NCBI GenBank assembly: GCA_903858965.1
Contig: CAIOKY010000070.1
Coordinates: 1-45,161, forward strand
Source: an uncultured Nitrosomonadales bacterium
GTDB taxonomy: Bacteria; Pseudomonadota; Gammaproteobacteria; Burkholderiales; Gallionellaceae
Length of the DNA: 45,161 nucleotides
Reading direction: 5' to 3'
A program made the translations under genes and the position numbers. Below the pieces are notes generated by a model, which had not been told where the DNA came from, ran no database searches, and worked only from the letters and a program-made list of their open reading frames with translations. Of the stretch, positions 9,289-19,178 are shown piece by piece; position 1 is the first letter of the stretch, and each line of letters begins with the position of its first letter.

Positions 9289-10577
9289 GGCATGCTGATG
9301 GCTTTATCGGGAAATATCTGCTGTGCCGGGGTAACCGGCGCGTCGGGTAATTGGGCGCGTCCCTGCAGAAACACGGCTGAGATCGGGGTGCGCTGGAAGG
9401 TGTGGCCGTTTAGCTGAATCTGCCCGCTTACGCCGTCCAAGGGCAACGCAGAAGCAACTTTGCCTGTCAGCAATAATTGAATCAACCGGAATGAGTCTAT
9501 TCCCAGAGCGTAAAGCCGCTCGCGGTCGGGGGCAAGCGGAGGTGAGGCACGCGGATAGATCATCACGGCAGGATGGTCAGGCTGCAACAACCACGGCATA
9601 TCCACAAAGCGGATGCCGTTCAAGTCATAATTGGTCAAGGTGTTATCGTTGCCCGCAAAGATTTGCGAGGTAGCATAGATTGTTAATTTGTTGGGCAGGT
9701 AGGGGCGGATCAGGCGTGCTTTGGCGGCGTCAGTCGCGAGGAATACCGTGGTATCAGTGATGTCAGCAATATCCGCGAATACCGTTGGGTCGTCGTTGAA
9801 TTCGATTTCGCGCAGGATACCTCTGTCTTTATCTTGGGCCGAACCATTCCATTCTTCCTCAAAAGCCGCCTGCATGCGTTGGGACAGTTGCGAGCGGATG
9901 GTGATGATAATGGCCTGATGCAGGCCGTGTTGTTTAGCCAGTTGAGCGGCTTGCCGCGCTTCTGCTTCGACGGACATACCGAAGAAATACAGTTGTTTGG
10001 CCGGTTGGCCCTCGACAATATTCAAGGTCAGGGTTGGTACCGGAATGTCTTTCTCGGCTGCCAGCGCGCTGACCCCGCTACGCGTCAGCGGCCCCACCAC
10101 GGCACGTGCGCCGTTGGCGATGGCCTGGCGATAAGTTGCGACGACACCATTGTTCTCGTCGAAATCACTGTATATGCGGACCGGCATTAGCAGTCGTTTG
10201 GGATCGATCGCGGCCATAAAGCCCTGCTGTACCGCCTCCGCTGCGGGGCCGAAAACCGGCGATTGCAATGGCAGCAACAGCGCGATATGCGGAAAAGGTT
10301 TTTCAGTGGGAAGCACAGGCGGTGCCGGCTTGGCCTCACCGGGCGCAATGACTAAGGGTATTTCAGTGACGGACGTGGGGGGTGCAGCTGGCACAGGTGT
10401 CTCGCTGGCTATAGGGATAGTTACAGGTTTTTCGGCTGCCACTACAGGAGGAACAGTTTCTTTGCCGGCGGCTATGGTCTTTTCTTCGACGGGCGTATGC
10501 GGTGGGTTGCTGGCACAGGCGTATAGTGCGAACAACGTCAAGAGACAAATCGAAAGCTTGGGGAGTACACGTTGCAT
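9285..10577 (-). CDS. LpoA-like penicillin-binding protein activator lipoprotein
   Basis: The product starts with a lipoprotein signal (MQRVLPKLSICLLTL, lipobox LYAC), then a Pro/Ala/Val-rich linker of about 75 residues and a periplasmic-binding-protein type I fold (from HIALLLPLQSPVFGPAAEAV). This is the C-terminal domain of E. coli LpoA, which activates PBP1A; the N-terminal TPR domain of LpoA is absent and replaced by the linker. The position next to rsmI and yraN matches yraL-yraM-yraN of E. coli. The start is uncertain (ATG 10577 or 10586, TTG 10592); 10577 gives the best signal peptide. Its 5' end overlaps that of divergent rsmI. Confidence 0.85.
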   Translation of the reverse strand: MQRVLPKLSICLLTLFALYACASNPPHTPVEEKTIAAGKETVPPVVAAEKPVTIPIASETPVPAAPPTSVTEIPLVIAPGEAKPAPPVLPTEKPFPHIALLLPLQSPVFGPAAEAVQQGFMAAIDPKRLLMPVRIYSDFDENNGVVATYRQAIANGARAVVGPLTRSGVSALAAEKDIPVPTLTLNIVEGQPAKQLYFFGMSVEAEARQAAQLAKQHGLHQAIIITIRSQLSQRMQAAFEEEWNGSAQDKDRGILREIEFNDDPTVFADIADITDTTVFLATDAAKARLIRPYLPNKLTIYATSQIFAGNDNTLTNYDLNGIRFVDMPWLLQPDHPAVMIYPRASPPLAPDRERLYALGIDSFRLIQLLLTGKVASALPLDGVSGQIQLNGHTFQRTPISAVFLQGRAQLPDAPVTPAQQIFPDKAISMP

Positions 10578-11435
10578 AACGAACATCCGCAAAAGTTGGA
10601 AGCTGCATTATATGTAGTTGCCACCCCGATAGGAAATTTGCGTGACATCACGCTGCGCGCATTGGACGTATTGACTGCCGCGGATGTGGTTGCGGCCGAA
10701 GACACACGCAATACTGCGCATTTGTTGACATATCACAGCATCAGTGCGAACCGGCTGATCGCAGTACACCAGCACAATGAACGAAGCGCGGCGGATAAGA
10801 TTATTGCGCTGTTGCAAGCCGGGCAAAGCGTGGCCTTTGTCAGCGATGCGGGAACTCCCGCTGTCAGCGACCCCGGCGCATTGCTGGTGCAAGCGGTACG
10901 GGCGGCAGGTTTGCGAGTCATCCCGATCCCCGGGGCGAGTGCGGTACTGGCGGCTTTATCTGCGGCGGGTTTGAGCGAGCCGCATTATTTGTTTTATGGT
11001 TTTTTGCCGAATAAATCTGCAGCACGGTGTACCGTGCTGCAGACATTGGTCAATCATCCTTACATGTTGGTGTTTTACGAAGCACCACACCGCATCGTCG
11101 AGTGCGTGGCTGATTTGTGCGCTGTATTGGGCAGCGAGCGGCAGATCGTGCTGGCGCGCGAAATCACCAAACTGTTTGAAACGATACATGCCTGTAAGTT
11201 GGGTGATGCCGAAACATGGTTGCAATCCGACATCAACCAGCAACGCGGCGAATTCGTTGTGCTGGTTTCAGGCGCGATGCCGCAGCCGGGTTTGCCAGCA
11301 CAGGCCTTAGCCACGCTGTCCAAGTTGCTCGACGAATTGCCGCTCAAGCAAGCGGTGCAACTCGCCGCCAGGATCACCGGAGCCAACCGCAACGAGCTAT
11401 ATCAACGGGCGTTGCAGATCAAAAACCCTGATTGA
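10572..11435 (+). CDS. rsmI: RsmI, 16S rRNA (cytidine1402-2'-O)-methyltransferase
   Basis: The 287-residue product carries the tetrapyrrole-methylase fold signatures of RsmI: YVVATPIGNLRDITLRALDVL, AAEDTRNTAHLL, VSDAGTPAVSDPG and FYEAPHRIVE. It methylates the 2'-OH of C1402 in 16S rRNA. The start is TTG at 10572, with GGGGAG 7 bases upstream; no in-frame ATG lies close, and a second TTG at 10596 is possible. The first six bases overlap the start of the divergent lpoA-like gene, so the two promoters must lie within each other's coding sequence. Confidence 0.92.
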   Translation: MHNEHPQKLEAALYVVATPIGNLRDITLRALDVLTAADVVAAEDTRNTAHLLTYHSISANRLIAVHQHNERSAADKIIALLQAGQSVAFVSDAGTPAVSDPGALLVQAVRAAGLRVIPIPGASAVLAALSAAGLSEPHYLFYGFLPNKSAARCTVLQTLVNHPYMLVFYEAPHRIVECVADLCAVLGSERQIVLAREITKLFETIHACKLGDAETWLQSDINQQRGEFVVLVSGAMPQPGLPAQALATLSKLLDELPLKQAVQLAARITGANRNELYQRALQIKNPD

Positions 11436-11681
11436 TTTAGGGGTGTCGACATGAGCACACTTTACTTTCAAACATGTGTTTGATACAGTTGTTTGGCAAT
11501 TTGGGGTTCTCCTCAAAATGCAGAATGAAATAATCGATGCGTATGCTTGGCAAATATGTTGAGCCATTCGGCTAAGTCACCAAAAATCTGACATAAAGCC
11601 GCAGGTTAACGTGGGCAAATCGTCGCTTATCACGTCCGGGAAAGAGCAGTTCCTGCAAAATTATTTATAGAGATTCTTAAT
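11436..11681. other. Intergenic region between rsmI and the RND pump operon
   Basis: These 246 bases hold no convincing reading frame. They contain the dyad at 11468-11483, a likely regulator site, and AGAGA about 9 bases before the adaptor ATG. No strong terminator for rsmI and no clear -35/-10 pair could be picked by eye. Confidence 0.5.
11468..11483. promoter_or_regulatory. Inverted repeat, candidate TetR operator of the RND operon
   Basis: TCAAACA and TGTTTGA form a perfect 7-bp inverted repeat around a central TG. The size and symmetry suit TetR-family dimers such as AcrR/TtgR, and the operon downstream ends with its own TetR gene. It lies about 200 bases before the adaptor ATG, which would require a long leader. 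The operator role is inferred. Confidence 0.4.
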
Positions 11682-12815
11682 ATGACAACTCAAATAAAGC
11701 CCATCATTTCGATTTTGTTGCTGATCGTTACGCTAACTGGCTGCGGCGGCAGCGATAAACCTGCAGCAGGCCCGGGTCCGGGTGCGGCAATGCCGCCGCC
11801 CGAAGTGGATGTGGTAACGGTCGCCACGGGTAACGTGACGCTGACGCAAGATTTGCCGGGACGGTTACAGGCTTACCGTACGGCGCAAGTGCGCGCGCGG
11901 GTCGAAGGCGTGGTTGAAAAAAGACTGTTTGAAGAAGGCAGCGATGTAAAGGCAGGAATGTCCCTGTTCCAGATCAATACACGCATCTATAAATCGGCCG
12001 CCGAGTCCGCAAAAGCTGATCTGGCGATAGCACGCCAGACGGTTGAGAGATACAAACCACTGCTGGAAATCAAGGCTGTCAGCCAGCAGGAATTTGATCT
12101 GGCAGATGCGAAAGCGAAGCAAGCTGAAGCCGCGCTGAGTCGTGCCGAGGAGGATCTGGAGAATGCCAGTGTGCCAGCCGCTATTTCCGGCCGTATCGGC
12201 CGTGCATTGGTGACGGAGGGCGCTTTGGTAGGCAAAGGCGAGGCCACGCTATTGGCTACCATAGAACAATTGGATCCCATCTATGTCAACTTCACGCAGT
12301 CCGGGGAAGATTTGCTGCGCCTAAGGCAAGCGGTGATGAACGGCAAGCTCAAGCGAGCTGAATCAACCAAGGTGGAATTGTTGCAGGAAGACGGCAGTGT
12401 TTATCCGGAGTCCGGCAAGATTTTCTTTACTGACATGGCGGTTGATCCGGGTACGGGTGCGATATCGTTGCGTGCCGAATTTCCCAATCCAAAACGTGAA
12501 GTGTGGCCCGGTATGTTCGTGCGTATCCGTTTCCCGGAAGCGTTGGCAGAGAATGCCATACGTGTGCCACAGCGCGCTGTGCAAGTCGGCCCGCAGGGAC
12601 AGTTTGTCATGATCGTCGGTGCGGAAAACAAGATGACCCCGGTACCGATCAAAACTGACAGCATGTCTGGCGAGGATTTCATCGTTTCCGAAGGCTTGAA
12701 AGGCGGTGAGCAAGTCATCGTGAATGGTTTGCAGAAAGCTCGCCCCGGTTCGCCGGTGAAACCGGTGCCGCTGCAGGCAGACAAACCGTCCGCACCGGCA
12801 GCCAACAGCAAATAG
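11682..12815 (+). CDS. RND efflux periplasmic adaptor (AcrA/MexA family) lipoprotein
   Basis: The 377-residue product has a lipobox (TLTGCGG), then the membrane-fusion-protein order: beta-barrel/lipoyl half-motifs around LPGRLQAYRTAQVRARVEG and VPAAISGRIGRALVTEGALV, an alpha-helical hairpin (about residues 105-165, rich in Ala/Glu/Lys), and a C-terminal membrane-proximal domain ending PGSPVKPVPLQ. It links the inner-membrane pump to the outer-membrane channel. AAGGAT-spaced downstream pump gene follows after 13 bases, making a three-gene operon plus regulator. Drug spectrum cannot be predicted. Confidence 0.93.
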   Translation: MTTQIKPIISILLLIVTLTGCGGSDKPAAGPGPGAAMPPPEVDVVTVATGNVTLTQDLPGRLQAYRTAQVRARVEGVVEKRLFEEGSDVKAGMSLFQINTRIYKSAAESAKADLAIARQTVERYKPLLEIKAVSQQEFDLADAKAKQAEAALSRAEEDLENASVPAAISGRIGRALVTEGALVGKGEATLLATIEQLDPIYVNFTQSGEDLLRLRQAVMNGKLKRAESTKVELLQEDGSVYPESGKIFFTDMAVDPGTGAISLRAEFPNPKREVWPGMFVRIRFPEALAENAIRVPQRAVQVGPQGQFVMIVGAENKMTPVPIKTDSMSGEDFIVSEGLKGGEQVIVNGLQKARPGSPVKPVPLQADKPSAPAANSK

Positions 12816-12828
12816 TTAAGGATTACTC

Positions 12829-15800
12829 ATGTTCGCAAAATTTTTTATTGACCGTCCGATTTTTGCATGGGTGATCGCGCTCATCATCCTGTTGGGCGGC
12901 ATACTGGCACTGAAAAGTTTGCCAGTGTCCCAATACCCGTCTGTTGCGCCCCCCGCACTGTCCATCACCGTTAATTATCCGGGCGCATCGGCGCAGGTCA
13001 TTGAAGAAACGGCGATAGCATTGCTAGAGCAGGAAATGAACGGCATCGAGCACCTGCTTTACATGGAGTCTGCTTCCGAGCTGGGAACTGGCAGTATTAC
13101 GCTGACATTTGAGGCAGGTTCGAATCTTGATCTGGCTTCAGTCGAAGCGCAGAACCGTATCAAGCGCGCGGAAGCGCGTTTGCCCGATGATGTGCGCCGC
13201 CTAGGTATCACCGTCACCAAATCGGCACGCAACTATGTGATGTTCGTTGCGTTATTTTCACCTGACAAGAGTCTCAACGATGTTGCGCTGGGCAGCTACG
13301 CCGCAGCCAACGTGCTGGAAAGCGTACAGCGTGTGCCGGGCGTGGGCGAAGCGTTGCTGTTCGGCACCGAATATTCAATGCGTCTGTGGCTCAAGATGGA
13401 GAAGCTGCATCAATACAATCTTTCTCCCGCAGATGTGGCGAATGCGGTACGCGCGCAAAACTCGGAACTGGCAACCGGTGAGCTGGGACAACTGCCGTCT
13501 GCAGCCGGACAACAGCTTAATGCGGTCATCGTCACGCGCAGCAGGCTTTCCACAACTCAGGAATTTGGCAACGTCATTGTGCGCACCAATCCGGATGGTT
13601 CCACGTTGCGCGTAAAAGATGTGGCGCGCGTAGAACTGGGCGCGCAGGATTACAACCGGGCCGCACGCATCGACGGGCAACCGACGGCGGCGATCGCGAT
13701 CCGGTTGACTCCCGGAGCAAACGCGCTGGATACCGTGAAAGCGGTTAAGGCCAAAATGACGGAGTTGGCCAAGTACTTCCCGAAAAACATTAACTGGGTC
13801 GTGCCCTATGATACTTCCAAGTTTATCGATATCTCGATCACGGAAGTTTTGAAGAGTCTGGCAGAAGCCTTGCTGCTGGTGGTACTGGTGATGTATGTGT
13901 TCCTGGGGAATTGGCGTGCGACATTGATACCGGCCATCGTCATTCCCGTCGCATTGGTGGGCGCGCTGGTTGGGCTGTACCTGCTCGGCTATTCGATCAA
14001 CGTGCTCACCTTGTTCGCGATGGTACTGGCGATCGGCATTGTGGTGGATGATGCCATCGTGGTGGTGGAAAACGTCGAGCGCATCATGACCACCGAGGGA
14101 TTGTCCCCGCGCGACGCCACACGTAAGGCGATGGATCAGATCGTCGGCGCGATCATTGCGATCACGCTGGTGCTGATGGCGGTATTCATCCCGATGGCGT
14201 TTTTCCCCGGCTCGTCCGGTGCGATCTATCGTCAGTTCGCGGTCACGCTGATATTGACGATGATGTTCTCGGCATTGATGGCGTTGTCGCTGACACCGGC
14301 GCTGTGCGCGGCTTTGCTCAAGCATACATCCGGCAAAGAATTGTTGCCGAGCCGTGGCCCGCTTGGTTGGTTCAACCGCTTTTTTGCTCGCACTACGACA
14401 AGTTATACGGGCAGCGTCGGCAAGATCGTCAAAAAGACTACGCGCTATTTGCTGGTTTACGCGGTAATCTTTATTGCGATGGGATGGTTGTTCAGCAAGT
14501 TGCCAGGCAGCTTTCTGCCGGCAGAAGATCAGGGATATTTCATCAATGTAGTCCAGCTGCCTCCGGGAGCGACACAAGAGCGTACTCTCGATGTACTGTC
14601 GCAAGTTGAGCAATATTATCTAGGGCAAAAGGAAGTCGAACATGTGATAGGTGTAGCCGGTTTTTCATTTGTCGGGCGAGGCCAGAACGTCGGTATTGTG
14701 TTCGTGACGCTCAAGCCATGGGATGAGCGGAGCGCGGAAGGCAGTTCGTCAGTTGCGCTGGTGCGCAAAGCCAACATGGCATTATTTATGATCAAACAGG
14801 CAATGATCTTTGCGGTCAATCCGCCGCCTATTCCGGAATTGGCGGCCTTGGGTGGATTCGATTTCCGCTTGGAAGATCGCGGTGGAGTTGGCAGGGAAAA
14901 GCTGCTGGAAGCGCGCAACATGGCATTGGGTATGGCCTCGCAAAATCCGGTGCTGGCTGGAGTGCGCCCCGAAGGTCAGGAAGCCGGCCCGCAATTGTTG
15001 CTTGATATCGACCGGTTGAAAGCCGAGACCTTGGGTGTTTCCATCGCTGACTTGAACGATACTTTGCAATCCTCGCTGGGTGTTGCCTATATCAACGACT
15101 TTACTCGTCAGGGGCGTATCCTGCGCGTGCAGATGCAGGCCGAGTCAAATACGCGGCGCACGCCCAAGGATATTCTGCGGATGTCAATACGCAACAACAA
15201 GGGTGATATGGTTCCGTTATCGGAACTTGCCACAGCACGCTGGACCGCCGGCTCGCCTAAGTTGGATCGTTACAACGGTCTTGCTTCGATGAAGATTGCG
15301 GGCGGTCCCGCCCCAGGGCATAGCAGCGGTGAAGCGTCTGCAGCAATGGAACAGATCGCGCAACAGTTGCCGGCTGGCATCGGTTACGAATGGTCGGGTA
15401 CTTCATTCGAAGAGCGGCAAGCCGGCACACAAGCACCTTTGCTGTTTGCCATTTCGCTAATCGTCGTATTCTTGTGCCTGGCCGCACTGTACGAGAGCTG
15501 GTCGATTCCGGTTGCAGTGCTGCTGGTCGTTCCGCTCGGTGTTTTCGGCGCGGTATTGGCGGTGATGCTGCGCGATTTGCCCAACGATGTGTATTTCAAG
15601 GTAGGCTTGATCGCCATCATTGGCTTGTCGTCCAAGAACGCGATTTTGATTATTGAATTTGCACGCAGGCTGCAAGACAGTGGCATGAGCGCGATTGACG
15701 CTACTTTGGAAGCCTGCCGCTTGCGTTTCAGACCGATCCTGATGACCTCCATCGCGTTCATCGCCGGCGTATCGCCGCTGGCGTTTTCGGTCGGAGCGGG

Positions 15801-15963
15801 AGCGCAAAGCCGTCATGCGATAGGTACCGGGGTCATGGGCGGCATGATAGCGGCGACTGCACTGGCGATATTTTTGGTGCCGGTGTTCTTTGTCGTGGTA
15901 CGCCGTATCTTTCCCGGGCATGCGCGCGTAGCTGCTCCATCGGAGGGAGGCCAACATGAATAA
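12829..15963 (+). CDS. RND efflux inner-membrane transporter, HAE1 (AcrB/MexB) family
   Basis: The 1044-residue product is a full-length hydrophobe/amphiphile efflux RND pump. It begins MFAKFFIDRPIFAWVIALII and has 12 membrane segments, two large periplasmic loops, and the proton relay D407-D408 (GIVVDDAIVVVENVER, same numbers as AcrB) and K936 (LSSKNAILIIEFA). It exports toxic compounds using the proton gradient. AAGGAT lies 7 bases before the ATG. The 3' end overlaps the outer-membrane factor gene by 8 bases. Confidence 0.96.
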   Translation: MFAKFFIDRPIFAWVIALIILLGGILALKSLPVSQYPSVAPPALSITVNYPGASAQVIEETAIALLEQEMNGIEHLLYMESASELGTGSITLTFEAGSNLDLASVEAQNRIKRAEARLPDDVRRLGITVTKSARNYVMFVALFSPDKSLNDVALGSYAAANVLESVQRVPGVGEALLFGTEYSMRLWLKMEKLHQYNLSPADVANAVRAQNSELATGELGQLPSAAGQQLNAVIVTRSRLSTTQEFGNVIVRTNPDGSTLRVKDVARVELGAQDYNRAARIDGQPTAAIAIRLTPGANALDTVKAVKAKMTELAKYFPKNINWVVPYDTSKFIDISITEVLKSLAEALLLVVLVMYVFLGNWRATLIPAIVIPVALVGALVGLYLLGYSINVLTLFAMVLAIGIVVDDAIVVVENVERIMTTEGLSPRDATRKAMDQIVGAIIAITLVLMAVFIPMAFFPGSSGAIYRQFAVTLILTMMFSALMALSLTPALCAALLKHTSGKELLPSRGPLGWFNRFFARTTTSYTGSVGKIVKKTTRYLLVYAVIFIAMGWLFSKLPGSFLPAEDQGYFINVVQLPPGATQERTLDVLSQVEQYYLGQKEVEHVIGVAGFSFVGRGQNVGIVFVTLKPWDERSAEGSSSVALVRKANMALFMIKQAMIFAVNPPPIPELAALGGFDFRLEDRGGVGREKLLEARNMALGMASQNPVLAGVRPEGQEAGPQLLLDIDRLKAETLGVSIADLNDTLQSSLGVAYINDFTRQGRILRVQMQAESNTRRTPKDILRMSIRNNKGDMVPLSELATARWTAGSPKLDRYNGLASMKIAGGPAPGHSSGEASAAMEQIAQQLPAGIGYEWSGTSFEERQAGTQAPLLFAISLIVVFLCLAALYESWSIPVAVLLVVPLGVFGAVLAVMLRDLPNDVYFKVGLIAIIGLSSKNAILIIEFARRLQDSGMSAIDATLEACRLRFRPILMTSIAFIAGVSPLAFSVGAGAQSRHAIGTGVMGGMIAATALAIFLVPVFFVVVRRIFPGHARVAAPSEGGQHE

Positions 15964-17392
15964 CAAAAAATTCTCTGTCATTACCTTGGTAATCTCACTG
16001 AGTGCCTGCTCGATGATGCCGACGTATGAGAGGCCTGCTGCGCCTGCGCCAACTGCCTGGCCTGATAGCGTGAAATTGAAAGCTACAGGTATTGCCTTGG
16101 CCGAATGGCAGCATTATTTCCCCGATCCGCGCCTGCAGGGGTTGATTGCTGCGGCGCTGGAGAACAATCGTGATTTGCGTATCTCTACCGCGCGCATCGC
16201 TGAAGCACGCGCGCAATACGGCATACAATCCGCGGACCGCTTGCCGAATGTGAACCTTGCGGCCAGCCGGAATGCTTCACGGACACCGGCCGATCTATCT
16301 TCTACCGGCAGTGTACTGACCACGCAACGTTACGATGTGAACGTGAACGTGGTGTCATATGAACTGGACTTCTGGGGACGGGTCAGCAGCCTGAGTGCGT
16401 CCGCCAAGGCCAGTTATCTTGCTACCGAATCCGCGCAACACGCGTTCCGCCTGTCACTGATCGCCGATGTGGCGAACGCCTACTTGTCATTGTTGGAAAT
16501 GCGTGAACGTACCCAACTTGCGGATGCGACCGTTAAAGCGCGCGCCGAGTCCAGGGACCTGATGTCGCGCCGCCGTGAAGCTGGTGTGTCCAATGATACC
16601 GATTGGTTGCAAGCCGAAGGATCATATCAATCTGCCGCCGCTGATCTTGCGAATCTGCAACAGCAACGGGCCGCCGCAGAAAACCTGCTCAATTTGCTGG
16701 TGGGGAAATCGGTAGCGGAAATCAAAGACCTGCCATCCGGACTCAGCCTTGCCGAACAAGGCATAAACTCCAATCTGTTTGCCGGATTGCCTGCCGATGT
16801 GTTGTTGCGACGCCCCGATGTGCTGGCTGCAGAGCAGCAATTGATCGCAGCGAATGCCAATGTCGGCGCGGCACGCGCGGCTTTTTTCCCGCGCATATCA
16901 TTGACCGGAAGTGCGGGTACAGCCAGCAACAGCTTGGCCGGATTGTTCGATGCGGGTAGCGGGGCATGGAGTTTCTTACCTTCTATCAGCATGCCGTTGT
17001 TCGATGCCGGACGCAATTCCGCCAATGTGGATATCACCCAGGCACGCAAGGTGATCGCGGTTGCCAGTTATGAAAAAACCATACAGCAAGCATTCCGCGA
17101 AGTTGCCGATCTGCTGACCGCTCGGGACAGACTCGCCGAACAGCTGACGGCTCAACAAGCCAATGCCGAAGCGCAGAAGCATTTGTTGACCCTGGTTGAG
17201 GCGCGCTATCGGGTAGGTATCGTCAGCTATCTTGAAGTGCTGGATGCGCAACGTCAGGCTTTTGCTGCCGAGCAGGGTGAAATACAGGTGCGGCGCGAGT
17301 GGTTCAGCGCGGCAACGCAACTCTACAAAGCGTTGGCGGGGGAAAGTAACGACTCAATGGCAAAGCCGCCGCAGGAGGCCACCAGCAAATGA
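15956..17392 (+). CDS. RND efflux outer-membrane channel lipoprotein (OprM/NodT family)
   Basis: The 478-residue product is an outer-membrane factor: lipobox LSAC, MMPTYERPAAPAPTAWP, then two TolC-type repeats (RDLRISTARIAEARAQYGIQ and NVGAARAAFFPRISLTGSAG) forming the trimeric barrel-tunnel. GGAGG stands 8 bases before the ATG within the pump gene. The stop overlaps the regulator start (ATGATG), so pump, channel and regulator are translationally coupled. Confidence 0.93.
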   Translation: MNNKKFSVITLVISLSACSMMPTYERPAAPAPTAWPDSVKLKATGIALAEWQHYFPDPRLQGLIAAALENNRDLRISTARIAEARAQYGIQSADRLPNVNLAASRNASRTPADLSSTGSVLTTQRYDVNVNVVSYELDFWGRVSSLSASAKASYLATESAQHAFRLSLIADVANAYLSLLEMRERTQLADATVKARAESRDLMSRRREAGVSNDTDWLQAEGSYQSAAADLANLQQQRAAAENLLNLLVGKSVAEIKDLPSGLSLAEQGINSNLFAGLPADVLLRRPDVLAAEQQLIAANANVGAARAAFFPRISLTGSAGTASNSLAGLFDAGSGAWSFLPSISMPLFDAGRNSANVDITQARKVIAVASYEKTIQQAFREVADLLTARDRLAEQLTAQQANAEAQKHLLTLVEARYRVGIVSYLEVLDAQRQAFAAEQGEIQVRREWFSAATQLYKALAGESNDSMAKPPQEATSK

Positions 17393-18024
17393 TGTCTGAA
17401 GTAGAAGCCAAAACCGCCAGCGAACAGACGCGCGCGCGATTGCTGGATGCAGCGAGGGAGGTATTTGCAGAACACAACTTTCAGGGCGCAACGGTGCGCG
17501 AGATATGCCGCCGTGCCGAAGCGAATGTCGCAGCGGTAAATTACCACTTCGGCAGCAAGGAAGGTTTGCTCGCCGAGGCCCTGAATTTTTCCCAGTTGGC
17601 GGCATTGCAAAAAGCCAATGTCCAGGCCGACGAGTGTCCCAAGATGCGCCTGCGCATGTTCCTGCACGACTTCATGCTGATGTTGCTGGACGAAAAAAAC
17701 GCTTCCACGCAATGCAGGATCATGGCACGCGAGCTGGCCGACCCTACGCCTGCACTGGACCAGATTGTCAGCGAGGCCATCGCGCCACTGCATGAGTTTT
17801 TGGGCAAGCTGTTGCGCGAAATAATCGGTGACAAGGTGAGTGAAGCCGAGCTGCGCCGTTGCGTATACAGCATCTTCGGGCAATGCCAGTTCTACCGCCA
17901 TTCCCATCCGGTGTTGCAACGCCTGCACCCCAAGCTGCGCTATGACCATAAGGAAATTGAAGCGATAGCAGAACACATCACGGAATTTTCGCTGGCCGGG
18001 ATCAAACATCTGGCCAAAAAATAG
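17389..18024 (+). CDS. TetR/AcrR-family regulator (CecR-like) of the RND pump
   Basis: The 211-residue product has an N-terminal TetR helix-turn-helix (RARLLDAAREVFAEHNFQGA, then VREICRRAEANVAAVNYHFG) and a C-terminal ligand domain resembling CecR/DUF1956 (CRIMARELADPTPALDQIV). It is encoded as the last gene of the pump operon with a four-base overlap, so it most likely represses that operon and is autoregulated. The inverted repeat at 11468-11483 is a candidate binding site. The inducing ligand is unknown. Confidence 0.9.
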   Translation: MMSEVEAKTASEQTRARLLDAAREVFAEHNFQGATVREICRRAEANVAAVNYHFGSKEGLLAEALNFSQLAALQKANVQADECPKMRLRMFLHDFMLMLLDEKNASTQCRIMARELADPTPALDQIVSEAIAPLHEFLGKLLREIIGDKVSEAELRRCVYSIFGQCQFYRHSHPVLQRLHPKLRYDHKEIEAIAEHITEFSLAGIKHLAKK

Positions 18025-18127
18025 AGTTGGTTCAGCAAGTATCGATCGTGCCGCCGATCTTTGAAAAAAGGCAGGCTGCCGGGCTTTGATTTACAATCAC
18101 GCCCATGCACCCGACCGGAATCACACC

Positions 18128-19177
18128 ATGCATCAACTGACCTTCACCCGTCCCGACGATTGGCATCTGCATTTGCGCGATGGTACGCTGATGCAGGCAG
18201 TGTTGCCTGATACCGTGCGGCAGTTCGCCCGCGCAATCGTGATGCCCAATCTCAAGCCGCCAGTCACCTCTACCGCACAGGCGCAATCGTATCGAACACG
18301 CATTATTGCCGCGTTGCCCGATATTGCGAAATCTGGCGGCACAAAGTTCGAGCCGCTGATGACACTGTATTTGACCGACAACACCAGCGCCGAGGAGATC
18401 AAGCGCGCCAAACAAAGCGGCATCGTGCATGCGGTGAAATATTATCCGGCAGGCGCAACCACCAATTCCGATGCGGGCGTGACCGATATCCGCAAGGCTT
18501 ATTCGGCGCTGGAAGAAATGCAGCGCTGCGGCATGCCGCTGCTGGTGCACGGCGAGGTGACCGATAAGAATGTCGATGTGTTCGACCGCGAAACGGTGTT
18601 CATCGAACGCGTGATGATCCCGTTGTTGCGTGACCTGCCACAACTGCGCGTAGTGTTCGAACATATCACCACACGAGATGCAGTGCAGTTCGTGACCGGT
18701 GCGCCGGATCACGTCGCTGCGACCATCACCGCGCATCACCTGTTGTATAACCGCAATGCAATGTTCAGCGGCGGCCTGCGCCCGCATTACTACTGCCTGC
18801 CGGTGCTGAAACGCGAAGTGCATCGGGAGGCGTTGGGCAAGGCGGTCGTCGGCGGCAACCCGAAATTCTTCCTTGGCACCGACAGCGCGCCGCATGCGCA
18901 GCACACCAAGGAAACGGCTTGCGGTTGCGCCGGTTGCTATACCGCACACACAGCGATCGAACTGTATGCAGAAGCGTTTGAACAATTGAACGCGCTGGAC
19001 AAGCTGGAAGCCTTCGCCAGTTTTTACGGTGCGGATTATTACCACCTGCCGCGCAACACCGGCAAGATCACGCTGAACAAGGAAAACTGGCGTGTGCCGG
19101 ATAGCCTGCCGTTCGGGGAACACAAGCTGGTGCCGTTGCGTGCCGGGGAAAATGTGGCTTGGAAGATCGGTGGATGA
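18128..19177 (+). CDS. pyrC: PyrC, dihydroorotase (class II)
   Basis: PyrC closes carbamoyl aspartate to dihydroorotate in pyrimidine synthesis. The 349-residue product has the zinc HxH ([10 protein letters not shown]), the carboxylated Lys region [18 protein letters not shown], further ligands in LVHGEVTD and [10 protein letters not shown], and [13 protein letters not shown], all typical of the E. coli-type class II enzyme. The ATG at 18128 is chosen because homologues start [13 protein letters not shown]; the frame upstream adds 14 unrelated residues. Confidence 0.95.
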   Translation: MHQLTFTRPDDWHLHLRDGTLMQAVLPDTVRQFARAIVMPNLKPPVTSTAQAQSYRTRIIAALPDIAKSGGTKFEPLMTLYLTDNTSAEEIKRAKQSGIVHAVKYYPAGATTNSDAGVTDIRKAYSALEEMQRCGMPLLVHGEVTDKNVDVFDRETVFIERVMIPLLRDLPQLRVVFEHITTRDAVQFVTGAPDHVAATITAHHLLYNRNAMFSGGLRPHYYCLPVLKREVHREALGKAVVGGNPKFFLGTDSAPHAQHTKETACGCAGCYTAHTAIELYAEAFEQLNALDKLEAFASFYGADYYHLPRNTGKITLNKENWRVPDSLPFGEHKLVPLRAGENVAWKIGG

Positions 19178-19178
19178 T

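Noticed and set aside
13375-14613. Long open frame (412 codons) on the minus strand inside the RND pump gene
   Set aside because: It is antisense to a fully conserved pump gene and its product is Arg/His/Gln-rich without any family features, as expected for a shadow frame in G+C-rich coding DNA.
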